Positions 1 to 11,400 of a stretch of DNA of 64,000 bases are shown here, piece by piece. The notes under the pieces were generated by a model, which was given only the letters and a program-made list of their open reading frames with translations, searched no databases and had not been told where the DNA came from. The position numbers were made by a program, and so were the translations under genes. Origin of the DNA: Acinetobacter dispersus (GTDB taxonomy: Bacteria > Pseudomonadota > Gammaproteobacteria > Pseudomonadales > Moraxellaceae); the NCBI RefSeq assembly GCF_009884975.1, contig NZ_CP041970.1:496001-560000 (forward strand), given 5' to 3'. Position 1 is the stretch's first letter. Every line of letters starts with the position of its first letter.

Positions 1-1839
1 GCGTGGGAATTCACAACAGGGGTCTACATTGCCAACTCACAAGCGATAACGATGTGTATGGGTAATACCAGTATTGGTATTGATGATAGTGGCTATATTA
101 TGGTGGATGGTGTTGTTGTTAATAGCTCAAATAGCTATTTGAGTGGAGGTGTTTCAGCATCTACGTCTTCAGCCTTAACACCAGGTTATCACCGAATAAC
201 TTACCGTATCACCAACCGCAACACTTATTCTGGAGCGAGTGAGCGAGCTGCAGGTGGATATGGGGCGATTGGATTATCACTGAGTGGCAGTTGTACGACG
301 GCAAACTATGATACTGCAACCAGCACTGGTATTCCCGTCAGTATTAATATTATTGATGGCGCAAGAATTAAGATTGCTAAAAATTCTGTGAATGGCACAG
401 GTACATTTAACTATATTAATCTTTCCAACCTTGCAAACAGTACAACAGCAGTCACAACAGATGCTGTAACCACTGTTACAGCAGGAACAACAGCAATTTC
501 AGCACAACAGTTATGGGCCCAAACCCTAAATGCGGATGTGTCGATCACTGAAAGTGCTTTGGCTGGGTATGTTTTATCAGGTGTAAGCTGTACAGATGCG
601 AATAGTGCTGCAACAGGTAATACCGGAACTTTTTGGACACTTGTAAATAATATTGTGACGATCCCAGCTGCGCGAATTAAAGAAGGGGCCAACATTACCT
701 GTACGTTTACAAATACCAAGCTTATTTATGTGGATATTACCGGACGAGTATTTGTTGATAATAGTGGGACAACGCTTGATGCAAGTAAAGCATATAACGC
801 AGTTCAAGATGCTGGAGAGGTTGGAATTGCGAATAGCACGATTCGTCTGAACAACTGTGGTACCACACAATTGGCTTCAACTGTAACAAATGCTAATGGG
901 GATTATGCTTTTTCAATAGAGCAAAGTCAGCTGCCTTCATCTTTCTGTATCGTTCAGCAGAATTTACCTGAATATATTTCTGTGAGTGGCAGTAATGGAT
1001 ACACGCGCTCAACAGATACGATTACGTTAACAAAGACCAGTGCCACAAGTTATTCGGCAAATAACTTTGGAGACGTGATTGTAAATGTTGTATTGAATGA
1101 GGATGGGCAACATACAGCGATTGCTGGCGATGTGACAGATTATCCTCACCGTTTAACCACGCAAATTCCAGTACAACTGACTCAGCTATTGCAAACACAA
1201 ACACAGCAGCCAAACTCTATTGCTGATCAGCCATGGCAAGCATTAATTTATCGTGACCTAAATTGTAATGGTCAGGTTGATATGGGAGAGGTTTTATTTA
1301 ATCCAACTGTATCAAATTCTATTTTATTACAGCCAAGTGCTGATATTTGTTTAGTGCAACGCGTGCATGTGCCGAGCAATGTTGTTGCTGGAGCACAACA
1401 TATCGGAACACTCCAAGCGGGTTATCAATTTAGCCTAACCAATCCGGCGCAGACCATTTCGGGGCAAACAGGTAAACGTCAGGATGTGACACTTATTGGC
1501 AGTGCCGGTTTGACGTTGACAAAAAAAGTCCGTGCTGTAGCCAGCTGTCCATCCACTTCAGCGGACCAAAATGTGTTTGTTACAAATAATCAGGCAAATA
1601 AACAAGATAATTTAGAGTATGAAATCACATATAAGAACAATAGTGTGAAGAAATTACAGAATGTCAAAATCAAGGATAGTTTACCAACTGGTACTAATTT
1701 TGGCAGTGTCAACTGTGTCATTACACCGAGTGGAAATACTTGTAATTCAAGCCGTTCTGGCGATTATCTTGAGTGGAATCTCACAGGGCTTTTAAATCCC
1801 TCTGCTTCAGGGACTTTAAGGTTTTGTGTGTCGCAGTAA
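1..1839 (+). CDS. DUF11/SdrD-like secreted surface protein, 5' end outside window
   Basis: The frame is open from base 1, so the N-terminus lies upstream of the window; an internal ATG at 52 is not a convincing start. About 612 residues are visible. An N-terminal beta-rich region is followed by a prealbumin/SpaA-like segment, an SdrD B-like segment (VDITGRVFVDNSG near residue 240, then NANGDYAFSIEQ) and a C-terminal DUF11-like domain (LEYEITYKNNS, then SLPTGTNFG). Paired cysteines occur throughout, as expected for an exported protein that is oxidised in the periplasm. Such proteins are typically secreted or surface-bound; no enzyme motif is seen. It begins a co-directional set of four related genes. 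Domain type is fairly sure; function is unknown. Confidence 0.8.
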   Translation, partial: AWEFTTGVYIANSQAITMCMGNTSIGIDDSGYIMVDGVVVNSSNSYLSGGVSASTSSALTPGYHRITYRITNRNTYSGASERAAGGYGAIGLSLSGSCTTANYDTATSTGIPVSINIIDGARIKIAKNSVNGTGTFNYINLSNLANSTTAVTTDAVTTVTAGTTAISAQQLWAQTLNADVSITESALAGYVLSGVSCTDANSAATGNTGTFWTLVNNIVTIPAARIKEGANITCTFTNTKLIYVDITGRVFVDNSGTTLDASKAYNAVQDAGEVGIANSTIRLNNCGTTQLASTVTNANGDYAFSIEQSQLPSSFCIVQQNLPEYISVSGSNGYTRSTDTITLTKTSATSYSANNFGDVIVNVVLNEDGQHTAIAGDVTDYPHRLTTQIPVQLTQLLQTQTQQPNSIADQPWQALIYRDLNCNGQVDMGEVLFNPTVSNSILLQPSADICLVQRVHVPSNVVAGAQHIGTLQAGYQFSLTNPAQTISGQTGKRQDVTLIGSAGLTLTKKVRAVASCPSTSADQNVFVTNNQANKQDNLEYEITYKNNSVKKLQNVKIKDSLPTGTNFGSVNCVITPSGNTCNSSRSGDYLEWNLTGLLNPSASGTLRFCVSQ

Positions 1840-2072
1840 TCAGTAGTTAAGCACATATGTCGAAAAAAATACTGGTCCAGCATACTTTGATTAAAAAGTT
1901 GGTACAAAAGTTGCTAATGCTTGAACTGGTAGAAGTTTTTTTTACAAAAATGTGATTTTTTTCAACAAAAATACACGTAAATGATGTATTTTTGTAACCG
2001 TTGTTAGTTTCTTTGAAAAGCGCCCTAAGCAAAGTTCAAAGAACTCTGGAAATTAGTTTGGGAGCCAAAGAG

Positions 2073-2567
2073 ATGCACTTAAAAAGTAAATGGAAAAAAT
2101 ACTTACTAGGGACGGCAACTTTATTTTTAGCTGTGAATGTTTTTGCTGAAACAAAAGCAGCTAAAGATCCTGTTTCAGTGGAGCTGAAAACTTACCTTAT
2201 CAGTCTTAATTCTGAAGGTAAGCCAAATGCGAAGTTGGTGAATAAGGTAAAGCCAAACGATGTGATCGAGTATCGTGCAACGTATACAAATAATACATCG
2301 GGAAAAATTAAAAACTTGGCTGCTACGCTGCCAATACCAGTAGAAACGCTATTTTTGGCTAAGTCTGAGCCAGAAAATGCGCAAGCAAGTACAGACGGTA
2401 CAAATTTTGCCCCGATGCCTTTAAAACGCAAAGAGGGTAATCAAATGGTGAACGTTCCACTGAAAGATTATCGTGCATTACGTTGGACGATTGCAGAACT
2501 TCCTGCTGGGAAATCTGTAACGGTTTCAGCCCAAACGCGTATTAACAGTGACAAAACCAAAAATTAA
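2073..2567 (+). CDS. Small secreted single-domain DUF11-like protein
   Basis: 164 residues. An upstream alternative start exists at 2001, but the ATG at 2073 gives a clean signal peptide (MHLKSKWKKYLLGTATLF, then VNVFA) and is preceded by a purine-rich stretch, so it is preferred. The mature part carries one DUF11-like immunoglobulin fold: a 'VKPNDVIEYRATYTNNT' strand pattern, a 'LAATLPIPVETLF' segment and a closing 'AGKSVTVSAQTRI' strand. It sits between two larger proteins of the same fold and probably belongs to the same surface assembly, perhaps as a subunit or capping piece. That role is inferred from context only. Confidence 0.75.
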   Translation: MHLKSKWKKYLLGTATLFLAVNVFAETKAAKDPVSVELKTYLISLNSEGKPNAKLVNKVKPNDVIEYRATYTNNTSGKIKNLAATLPIPVETLFLAKSEPENAQASTDGTNFAPMPLKRKEGNQMVNVPLKDYRALRWTIAELPAGKSVTVSAQTRINSDKTKN

Positions 2568-2605
2568 ACAAACTGACATTGAATATCAACAGGGGTAAGT
2601 TCCAA

Positions 2606-5290
2606 ATGTCAAATCAAACTCAACGTTTAAAACTAACGCAATTGGCAGCTTCAGTTGCATTAGTTGCGGGTGGTGCAGCTTTTCTTCCAACTGCACACGC
2701 TGCCGCTCCTAGCGCAGGCACTAACATTAGTAACATTGCATCTGCAAGCTATACTGATAGCAATGGTTCTAATAAAACTGTTACATCAAACGTAGTTACT
2801 ACGACTGTACTGCAAGTGGCTAGTTTTACTTTGATCTCAGATCAAACCAAAACAGCTAACGCGAATGGTCAGGTATCTTTATCTCATACATTAACCAACA
2901 CCGGTAATGGTAGTGATACTTTTAACGTGGCTGTCGCGAACAATGACACGCGTGACAACACGACAGATAATTTTGATTTCAGTGGTTTGAAAGTCTATCT
3001 TGACGCAAATAAAGATGGTATTCCAGACAGCCAAACTCCTGTTACTAGCATTACTTTGGCGGCTGGTGAATCTGTTAATTTAATCGTACAAGCGACAACA
3101 GCCAGTAACAACGTGACTGCTGGTGATCTTGGTAAGTTAACTGTTTCAGCAATTAGTGGTTTCGATACAAGCGTAACTGCCAAAAACGTTGATACTGTTA
3201 AAATTACCAATGGTGCTGTAATTAGCTTAGTAAAATCTGCAAGTGTTAGCAATGTAGATGCAACTTTATCAAACCCAACGGCACGTGAAGTTGAATATAG
3301 CTTAGTTTACCAAAACACAGGTAATACAACGGCAACCAACGTTACCATTACAGACGTACTTCCAGCTGGCTTAACGTATGTTGCTGGTTCTGCGACAGTA
3401 AATGGTACTGCGGTTAATGATGGTACCGCTGATTCTGACGGCTATAGCTTCGCTTCAGGAACCACTACATTAGTTATTCCTACTGTTGTTGCAAACAGTA
3501 GTGGTGTGTTGAAATTTAAAGTTCGCGTAAATCAAAATACACCAGCTGGCACAATTACAAACATCGCTGAAGTAGATCCAGATGGTCCAGGTACTGAAGG
3601 TAAAACACCATCTAACCCGAATGATGTAACAGTATTAGGCGTTAAAAAAGGTACGATTAACGATAGTACGACCGATGCCTTTGCTGATGGACAAGCTTCT
3701 ACAGCCCCAGCTGATGACGTGATTACCAAGTCAACAACACAAGGTACGCCAGTTACTTTTGGTATTACAGCGGGTGGCGGTGAGCCAATCGTCGTACATA
3801 ACACAGGTAATGTAACAGAAGCATTTAACATTACAGTGAATAAAAACTCTTTACCTGCTGGTAGCATTGTTGAATTATTCAAAGCTGATGGTGTAACACC
3901 ATTAACTGATACCAATGGTGATGGCATTGCGGATACTGGTCCAGTTGCAAGTGGTGCTGCTTACCAAGTTGTTGCTAAGGTAACTCTGCCTTCTGGTTAT
4001 TCTTCAACGACACCAATTAGCACGATCCTAACATCAACACCTGTTACGAATTCTACTGGTACCGATACCATCACTTTAGTGATTGATAAAGTCGTTGCGT
4101 CTACAGTTGACTTACATAATGGTGATGCGACTAACAGTACTGGTACCGTTGCAGGCGCATCTGGTAAGGATACTGGCCAATATATCGATACTAAGTCTAC
4201 TAAACCAGGTCAAGCGACTAATTTCCCATTAACTGTTGATAATAAAGGTGCAACTGGAGATAACTATAATTTATCTACTTCACCTGCATTACCAGCAGGT
4301 TGGACGGTTCAGTATTACTTAGCAGATGGTGCTGGTAATCCAACAGGTGCCCCAATTACCAACACTGGTAACATCCCAAGTGGTGGCAGTGTTCAATTGG
4401 TTGCAGTTGTAACTCCTCCTGCAAATGCTCCAGCTGGTGATCAAGAAGTTATCTTCAAAGTTACTTCTCCTGCAACTGGCTTAACAGACGTAATGTCTGA
4501 TCGTGTAACTGTAGAAACGAATCGCAAACTTAGTCTGCAAAATGACCGTACTGGTCAAGTTGCACCGGGTGGTACGGTTGTTTACAAGCATACATTAACC
4601 AACAACGGTAACATCGTTGAGGGTGCTGCAGGTAGCTTGCCATTTACACTTACCAATGATCAGGCTGCAAATGGTTGGGTGACTAGCTTATTCGTTGATT
4701 TGAACAATGACGGTGTAGCTGATGCGAACGAATTGGTTACAGGTAATGATCTAGCAGCAGTATCAGGCACTATCGCTCGTGGTGCATCTGTAAACTTACT
4801 CATCAAAGTTCAAGCTCCAACAAATGCAACAGCTGGAACGCCAAGTGCAGTCGTATTAACGATTAAACCAACAGTTGTTGGTGGTCAGTCGGTTGCTGAT
4901 CTAGTGAACACAGACTTAACGACTGTTACAAGTGGTCAAGTACGTTTAGTGAAAGAGCAATCTTTAGCAAACTGTTCAACTGGCGCTGCTACAGGTTCAT
5001 ATACTCAAAATACCGTTTCTGCGAAGCCAGGCGAGTGTGTGAAGTATAAGATCACTGCGACTAACGAAGGTAATGCAGACGTAACAAATGTTGTGATCAG
5101 CGATGCTACACCTGCTTATACAACGTTAAAAGTCGTTGCAAGTGCTTCTCCAGTAGCAACAAATGCGACTTTAAGTACTTCAACTGCAGCGTTAACTGAT
5201 GGTTCAACAGGAACTATTGCAGCAGAGAAAACACCTCTTGTGCCAAATACAAGTGCAGTGTTGGAGTTCGTAATCAAAGTAAATAATTAA
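2606..5290 (+). CDS. Large secreted DUF11-repeat protein
   Basis: 894 residues from the ATG at 2606, which follows an AGGGG stretch at about 2591 and gives a standard signal peptide ending PTAHA. A start at TTG 2579 would add nine residues before it and is less likely. The mature protein is a string of immunoglobulin-like DUF11 units (for example TDVLPAGLTYVAGSATVNG near residue 250) with calcium-type aspartate loops such as DANKDGIPD and DLNNDGVAD. There are almost no cysteines until the last third. It ends in another DUF11 unit (CVKYKITATNEGNADVTNV). It probably forms a long extracellular stalk or fibre. A hairpin with a T-rich tail follows the stop codon. Confidence 0.8.
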   Translation: MSNQTQRLKLTQLAASVALVAGGAAFLPTAHAAAPSAGTNISNIASASYTDSNGSNKTVTSNVVTTTVLQVASFTLISDQTKTANANGQVSLSHTLTNTGNGSDTFNVAVANNDTRDNTTDNFDFSGLKVYLDANKDGIPDSQTPVTSITLAAGESVNLIVQATTASNNVTAGDLGKLTVSAISGFDTSVTAKNVDTVKITNGAVISLVKSASVSNVDATLSNPTAREVEYSLVYQNTGNTTATNVTITDVLPAGLTYVAGSATVNGTAVNDGTADSDGYSFASGTTTLVIPTVVANSSGVLKFKVRVNQNTPAGTITNIAEVDPDGPGTEGKTPSNPNDVTVLGVKKGTINDSTTDAFADGQASTAPADDVITKSTTQGTPVTFGITAGGGEPIVVHNTGNVTEAFNITVNKNSLPAGSIVELFKADGVTPLTDTNGDGIADTGPVASGAAYQVVAKVTLPSGYSSTTPISTILTSTPVTNSTGTDTITLVIDKVVASTVDLHNGDATNSTGTVAGASGKDTGQYIDTKSTKPGQATNFPLTVDNKGATGDNYNLSTSPALPAGWTVQYYLADGAGNPTGAPITNTGNIPSGGSVQLVAVVTPPANAPAGDQEVIFKVTSPATGLTDVMSDRVTVETNRKLSLQNDRTGQVAPGGTVVYKHTLTNNGNIVEGAAGSLPFTLTNDQAANGWVTSLFVDLNNDGVADANELVTGNDLAAVSGTIARGASVNLLIKVQAPTNATAGTPSAVVLTIKPTVVGGQSVADLVNTDLTTVTSGQVRLVKEQSLANCSTGAATGSYTQNTVSAKPGECVKYKITATNEGNADVTNVVISDATPAYTTLKVVASASPVATNATLSTSTAALTDGSTGTIAAEKTPLVPNTSAVLEFVIKVNN

Positions 5291-5335
5291 TATTCATCCA
5301 AAAATTTAGATTATTAGGAATGAATTAATTAAATG

Positions 5336-5365
5336 TGAGGACATTGTGCTTTGCAGGTGTCCTCA
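5336..5365 (+). terminator. Rho-independent terminator after the DUF11-repeat gene
   Basis: Perfect 8-bp stem TGAGGACA (5336-5343) pairing with TGTCCTCA (5358-5365) around a 14-nt loop, followed by a T-rich stretch to about 5395. It suggests that the next gene is transcribed at least partly on its own. Confidence 0.65.
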
Positions 5366-5420
5366 TACCATAATTTTTTAATTTTATTTTTTAGACTATT
5401 TAGTTGAAGGGTAGAGCGCT

Positions 5421-8400
5421 GTGCTACAACAGAAGCAAATTCGAGCATGTCAAAACATGTCTTTCATGTTATCAACGCTGACAATATCTATATTGTCTGC
5501 GCAGTATAGTCATGCCGCGAATATTCCTGAAGTTGGTAGTACGATTCAAAACGTTGCTTATGCAACTTTTACCACTGCAAATGGTAAAGAACAAAAATCG
5601 GTTTCAAATACTGTAGAAGTCAACGTTTCAGCATTATATGCCATTACTCTAACTACACCGCCTGTGCTCGATACTGAGCCAAATGTAAGAGTAATATGGG
5701 CAAATACTTTATCGAATAATAGTAATGCACCAGTTAATGTACAGCTAGATGCAGTAACAATTAATGAATTAAACAATATAAAAATTTACATAGACACAAA
5801 TAAAGATGGTCAGTTTGATACAACTGATCAGCAAGTCATGCAACCTGTATCTTTAAAAGTAGGACAGAGTGTCAATTTGTGGGTCGTTGCCACCACAAAT
5901 TCAAATCTAACTGAAGGCCAGCAATTTAACTTGCCGATTAAAGCAACTGTTATTGAAGATACCAATGCAACAGCAAATGCGATAGATAGTGCAATTAGCT
6001 ATGGCGCGAAATTAGTTGCAACCAAAGAAGTACAACAAAAAACCTTTGAGCCTTCAGCAAGTGCGAATTACGATTTAAATTACACATTAAATATTAGCAA
6101 TCAAGGCAAAAAATCAGCTCGTCCTATTGATGTAATGGTAGATGGTCAAACACAAAAAATGGTGTTATTGGTCGATGAGTTGCCACCGAATACCACATTC
6201 AAATCTGCTTTAGCGAAAAATGCGCAAGCTAAAATTTTATATAAGCTTGCAAATAATAGTTATAGTACGATCGCCCCAAGTGACGTAACACAGATCAACC
6301 AGCTTGTTGTTGGTTTTCCACAAATTGCCGCGAATACCTCTGAGCAAGTTGATCTTGTCGTCAGTATGAATCGCAATATTGCAAAAACCACTGTAAAAAA
6401 TACCTATAAAGTTTCTTATGCAGTTACTGATAGCCAGAAAGATATCTTATCAAATGTAGCATCTACATTGGTTAGTGGCTCTGCTGATATTACAAATAAC
6501 TCAAGTGATTTTAAGAACATTTTAGCCACGGGTAGCGTTAATAAACCGCTGAATATTGAGGCTAAAAATGCAAGTTGTAATGCTGATCGCTATACGGCTG
6601 ATCGTGTAAAAATTAGAATTAAATCAACAAAGACTAGTGATGTAGAAGAAGTTATTGGTGTCGAAACGGGTGTGAATACTGGTGTATTTCATTATACATT
6701 ACCAACCACGTTATCAGACAAAGGCATTTCATTTGATGCAGTTTTACAAACGCTTAAACGCGATAAAGTTGATATTAGTTTAACGGATTGTTTGGATGCG
6801 CAAGGCCAATCTACAGCAACAATCACGGACATTAATACAAATGTCTTGATGGATCCGTATGGCACTGTATTTGATGCTAAAACGGGTTTACCTGTGGCTG
6901 GAGCTACAGTTACTTTATTAGATCAAAATGGTCAGCCAATTGGCAGTAATGTTGCTTTTGAAATTGATGCTCAAACTGGTGAGCAGACTTCTATACCCGC
7001 AACACAAGTGACCAATAGTGCAGGTGAATTTATTTATCCACTTGTCAAGGCGGGAACATATAGTTTTGTTGTTGATACCAAGACAATTCCGGGTAATACA
7101 CGTTATACCTTTGCCAGTGATCGCGCTGTATATCCAAGCTTTCCAGCAGACAAAGCAGTCGATTTAAAATGGTCATATGCGGGGCAGTTTACATTAAATA
7201 ATGGTGATCCAGCACTTAATATTGATATTCCAATCGACCCAGAAGTCGCAAATACCAGTTCATCTTTATTTGTTAAAAAAGCTGCTTCAAATAAGACGGC
7301 TGAGATTGGTGAGTTTGAAGAATATACGGTTACTGTTGCAAATCGTGGGACTGCAGATTCGGCGAATGTCTCAATCACCGATACGCTTCCTCGAGGCTTT
7401 ATTTATGTACAAGGTTCGATGCGTGTTGACGGTACCAAAGTTGAAGATCCATTGGGTGGCAAAGGTCCTTATTTAAAGCTTGGATTAGGCACGCTCACGC
7501 CAAATAAAGAAGTCAAAGTTCAATATCGTGTTTATATTGGACCTAATGCACTCAATGGTGATGGGATTAACCGTGTGCGTGCCAAAGATGCGAAAGGTAT
7601 CGAGTCAAATGAAGCTTCGGCAAAGGTAGAAGTAACACCTGGTGCGATGATTTCCGATGGTTTTATTGTAGGTAAAGTCTTCACTGACTGTGATGGCAAT
7701 GGTGTTCAAGATGCTGGCGAAATAGGTGTTCCTGGTGTTCGTATCTATTTAGAGGATGGAAGCTATGTTATTACCGATAGTGAAGGTAAATATGACTTCT
7801 ATGGAATTAGTGCTAAAACCCATATTTTAAAAGTAGATCGGACTAGTTTACCTATTGGTTCTGAGTTGGTATTAATTAGTAATCGTCAAGCTGGTGACCC
7901 AAATAGCCGTTTTGTTGATTTAAAACGTGGTGAGTTGCATCGGGCAGATTTTGCGATTGCTCAAGGTGAAGGGCAATGTTCAGAATCTCTAATTGAACGT
8001 GTGCTAGAGCGTAAAAAAAGCATTGAACAGGATAATACAAATTTAGAGCAAATATTACGTTCAGATTTAACAGCTGATCCAATTTTCTCTAAAGTTACTG
8101 ATGTCCGCGGGCAACCGTCGAGTGGGTGTATTTCAGCAGTTGGAGTTCAGGCGAACTGTAATCTTGATTTTTCAAAAGAACAAATCAAGGAAATTAAGCA
8201 AATACAATTTGAGCCTGAAAAATCGGGCGTACAGCCTTCTGTAGCTTTACCAAGTTCTTCAACTTTGGTATTGCCAAATGAAGTACCTGTAGATTCTGCT
8301 AATACTGCAAAAATGATTAACCTTGAAACAGCTTTAGAAGCAGCTGTGAATAATCAATTAGAAATTTTGAACCTCAAAGATGGGCAAGTATTGCCTTATC

Positions 8401-11400
8401 CTCAAACATCTATTCAGGTTAAAGGTGCGGCTGGTACTCAACTTGAACTGTGGGTAAATGAAACACGTGTGCCTGAAAAGCGTATTGGTAAACGTGCTGT
8501 ATTACCGAATATGCAGGTTTCAGGTTTAGACTTTATTGGTGTGGACTTAAATGCAGGCCATAACACAATTGAAGTACGCCAAGTGGATATGATGGGGAAC
8601 ACACGTGACACCAAACGTATTCAAGTAATTGCACCAGACCAATTAGATAAACTGCAACTTGAGCCAAGTAAAACGATTCCGCAAGCGAATGGTCGTGATC
8701 GTTTTAATGTGAATTTAAAAATTGTGGACCGACATGGCACGCTGGTATCAAGTCGCACACCAATTACCTTAGACAGTTCAATTGGTAAAATTGATTTAGT
8801 TGATTTAGATCCAAAACAGCCGGGTATTCAAGTATTTGTTGAAGGTGGCACTTTACTTGTTCCAATTCAAGCACCAATTGAAGCGGGTGAAGGCACTCTA
8901 TCTGTTGAAAGTGGTATCTTCCATTCAAGCACACCTATTCGTTTCTTACCTGATTTAAGACCAATCATTGCTGTGGGTATGGTTGAAGGTTCACTTAATT
9001 TTAAAAAGTTTGATCCTAAAGAACTGAGTGGCACCAATTCAAACGATGGTTTTGAAGAGGAATTAAATGAAATTTCAGCTTCAAAAGATGGTAAGCGTAA
9101 TTTAACGGGTCGGGCTGCATTATTTTTGAAAGGTAAGGTCAAAGGTGAATATCTTCTGACACTTGCATATGATTCAGACAAAGATAAGAAGCAACGATTA
9201 TTCCGTGATATTCGTCCTGATGAATATTATCCAGTCTATGGTGATTCTGCTGCCAAAGGCTTTGATGCTCAATCAACCAGCAAATTGTATATTCGTGTCG
9301 ATAAAGGCCGTTCATATGCTATGTATGGTGATTACGTCACACGGACTGAAAATGATGAAGGTTTATCTTTAGGTCAATATAACCGTTCTTTAACAGGTGT
9401 GCGTAGTACTGTCGAAATTGATAAATATAAAGTTACGGCATTTGCTGCACAGACCAATACACAACAAGTTGTTAATGAGCAACGAGCTATGGGGATTTCT
9501 GGTCCATATAGTTTAGGTGGTGTTAATGCTCAAGATGTACGTGAAAATAGTGAAAAAGTAGAAGTTATTACGCGTGATCGGAACAATTCTGGTTTAATTA
9601 TTGCACGTACAACCTTGGCCCGTTTTACTGATTATGAAGTCGATACGTTCAGTAATAGTATTTATCTCAAAGATCCAGTTCCAAGTGTTGATGCTGATTT
9701 AAATCCAGTATTTCTACGCATTACGGTTGAATCTGATCAGGGCGGCGAAGAATATACTGTAGGTGGCGTATCTGGTTCTGTAAAAGTCACCGATAAAGTA
9801 AAAGTGGGGGCTTCTTATGTCAAGAGCAATAATCCACAGACTCAAGATCAGTTGGCGAGTGTAAATACGGTTGTTAAATTTGCGAATGATAAAGGTAAGT
9901 TAGTTGCTGAATTTGCTCGATCAGAGAATATTAATGATGGCTTGAATTCATTAACACAGATTAATGTCGCACCTGATGCGACCGGTAAATTATCAGGTAA
10001 TGCTGCGCGAGTTGAACTTAACTACGCTTATAAAGACTTGGAAATGAAGGTTTATCATAATCAAGCAGATACTGGTTTTTATAATACTGCAGCTCCTATT
10101 ACAGCGGGTCGTAAAGAAAGTGGAATTAAAGGGCGGGTACAACTCAATAAAATTGGTTTGGCAAAGCTAGAAGCGATTCGTACTGAAGATCAACTAAGTG
10201 GCGTAAATCAAGGTGTTTCAGCAAGTATTGAGCGTGCAATAAATCGTATTTTAGCTGTAGAGCTTGGTTTAAAATATTATGATGAATCATCTAATCCAGC
10301 AACGCTAAACACCACGCAAATTGCGCCATATCACGGTGTGACTGTTCGATCTAAGTTAACCAGTCAACTTCCTTGGCAAGGTTCAAATGTATTTGCTGAA
10401 TATGAACAAGACATTTCGGAAGCCGATCGCCGTGTTTTTGCACTGGGTGCAAATTATCAAATTAATTCAAAACTTCGTGCCTATGGTCGCCATGAATTAG
10501 TTTCTAGTCTTAGCGGTCTTTATGATCTCAATAGTAATCAACGACGCAATGTAACTGTATTCGGTCTTGATAGTAAATATAACAATAACGGCACAGCTTT
10601 TAGTGAATATCGTATTCGCGATGGTATTAGTGCACGAGAAGCTGAGGCAGCAATCGGTTTGCGTAATCGTTGGGAACTTGAAAAAGGTTTTTATGCGAAT
10701 ACAAGTTTTGAACAAACCAAGTCTTTATCAAGTGCAAATAATTTAAGTTCTGATAGTACAGCGGCATCTTTAGGTGTTGAATATTTAAAGAATCCAAACT
10801 GGAAAGCTGTTGCCCGTATTGAAGCACGTTGGTCAGATCAGTCAGATACGATTTTGAATAATTTAGGTGCTGCTTATAAATATTCAGATGATGTGACATT
10901 GTTAGCAAAAAATGTCGTGAGCCTTACCGACAGCAAGAATGACAGTAGCGGTGACCGTTTAATAGATCGCTTCCAGTTAGGATTAGCTTATCGAGATACG
11001 GAGCACAATCGTTTTGATGCGTTGGCCAAAGTTGAATACCGTTATGATGATAATAAAACAGATTTAAGTAACCCTTATCTTAAACATGTTTATATTTTCT
11101 CGAATCATTTGAACTATCATCCAACACGAGATCTTACGCTGTCGAGTCAATATGCTGTGAAAAATGTGGAAACCACATTCTCTGGTTTAGCATCTACGGG
11201 TATGACACATATGTTTAGCGCAAGAGCAATGTATGACATCAATGAAAGATGGGATGCTGGTGTACATACTGGCGTATTATGGTCCGATATGAGTTCTGGG
11301 CGTAGAGTTCTCGTTGGTGCTGAGCTTGGATACCTCGTTGCAGCAAACCTATGGTTGTCTGGTGGTTATAATTTCTCAGGTTATAAAGATGATGATCTGG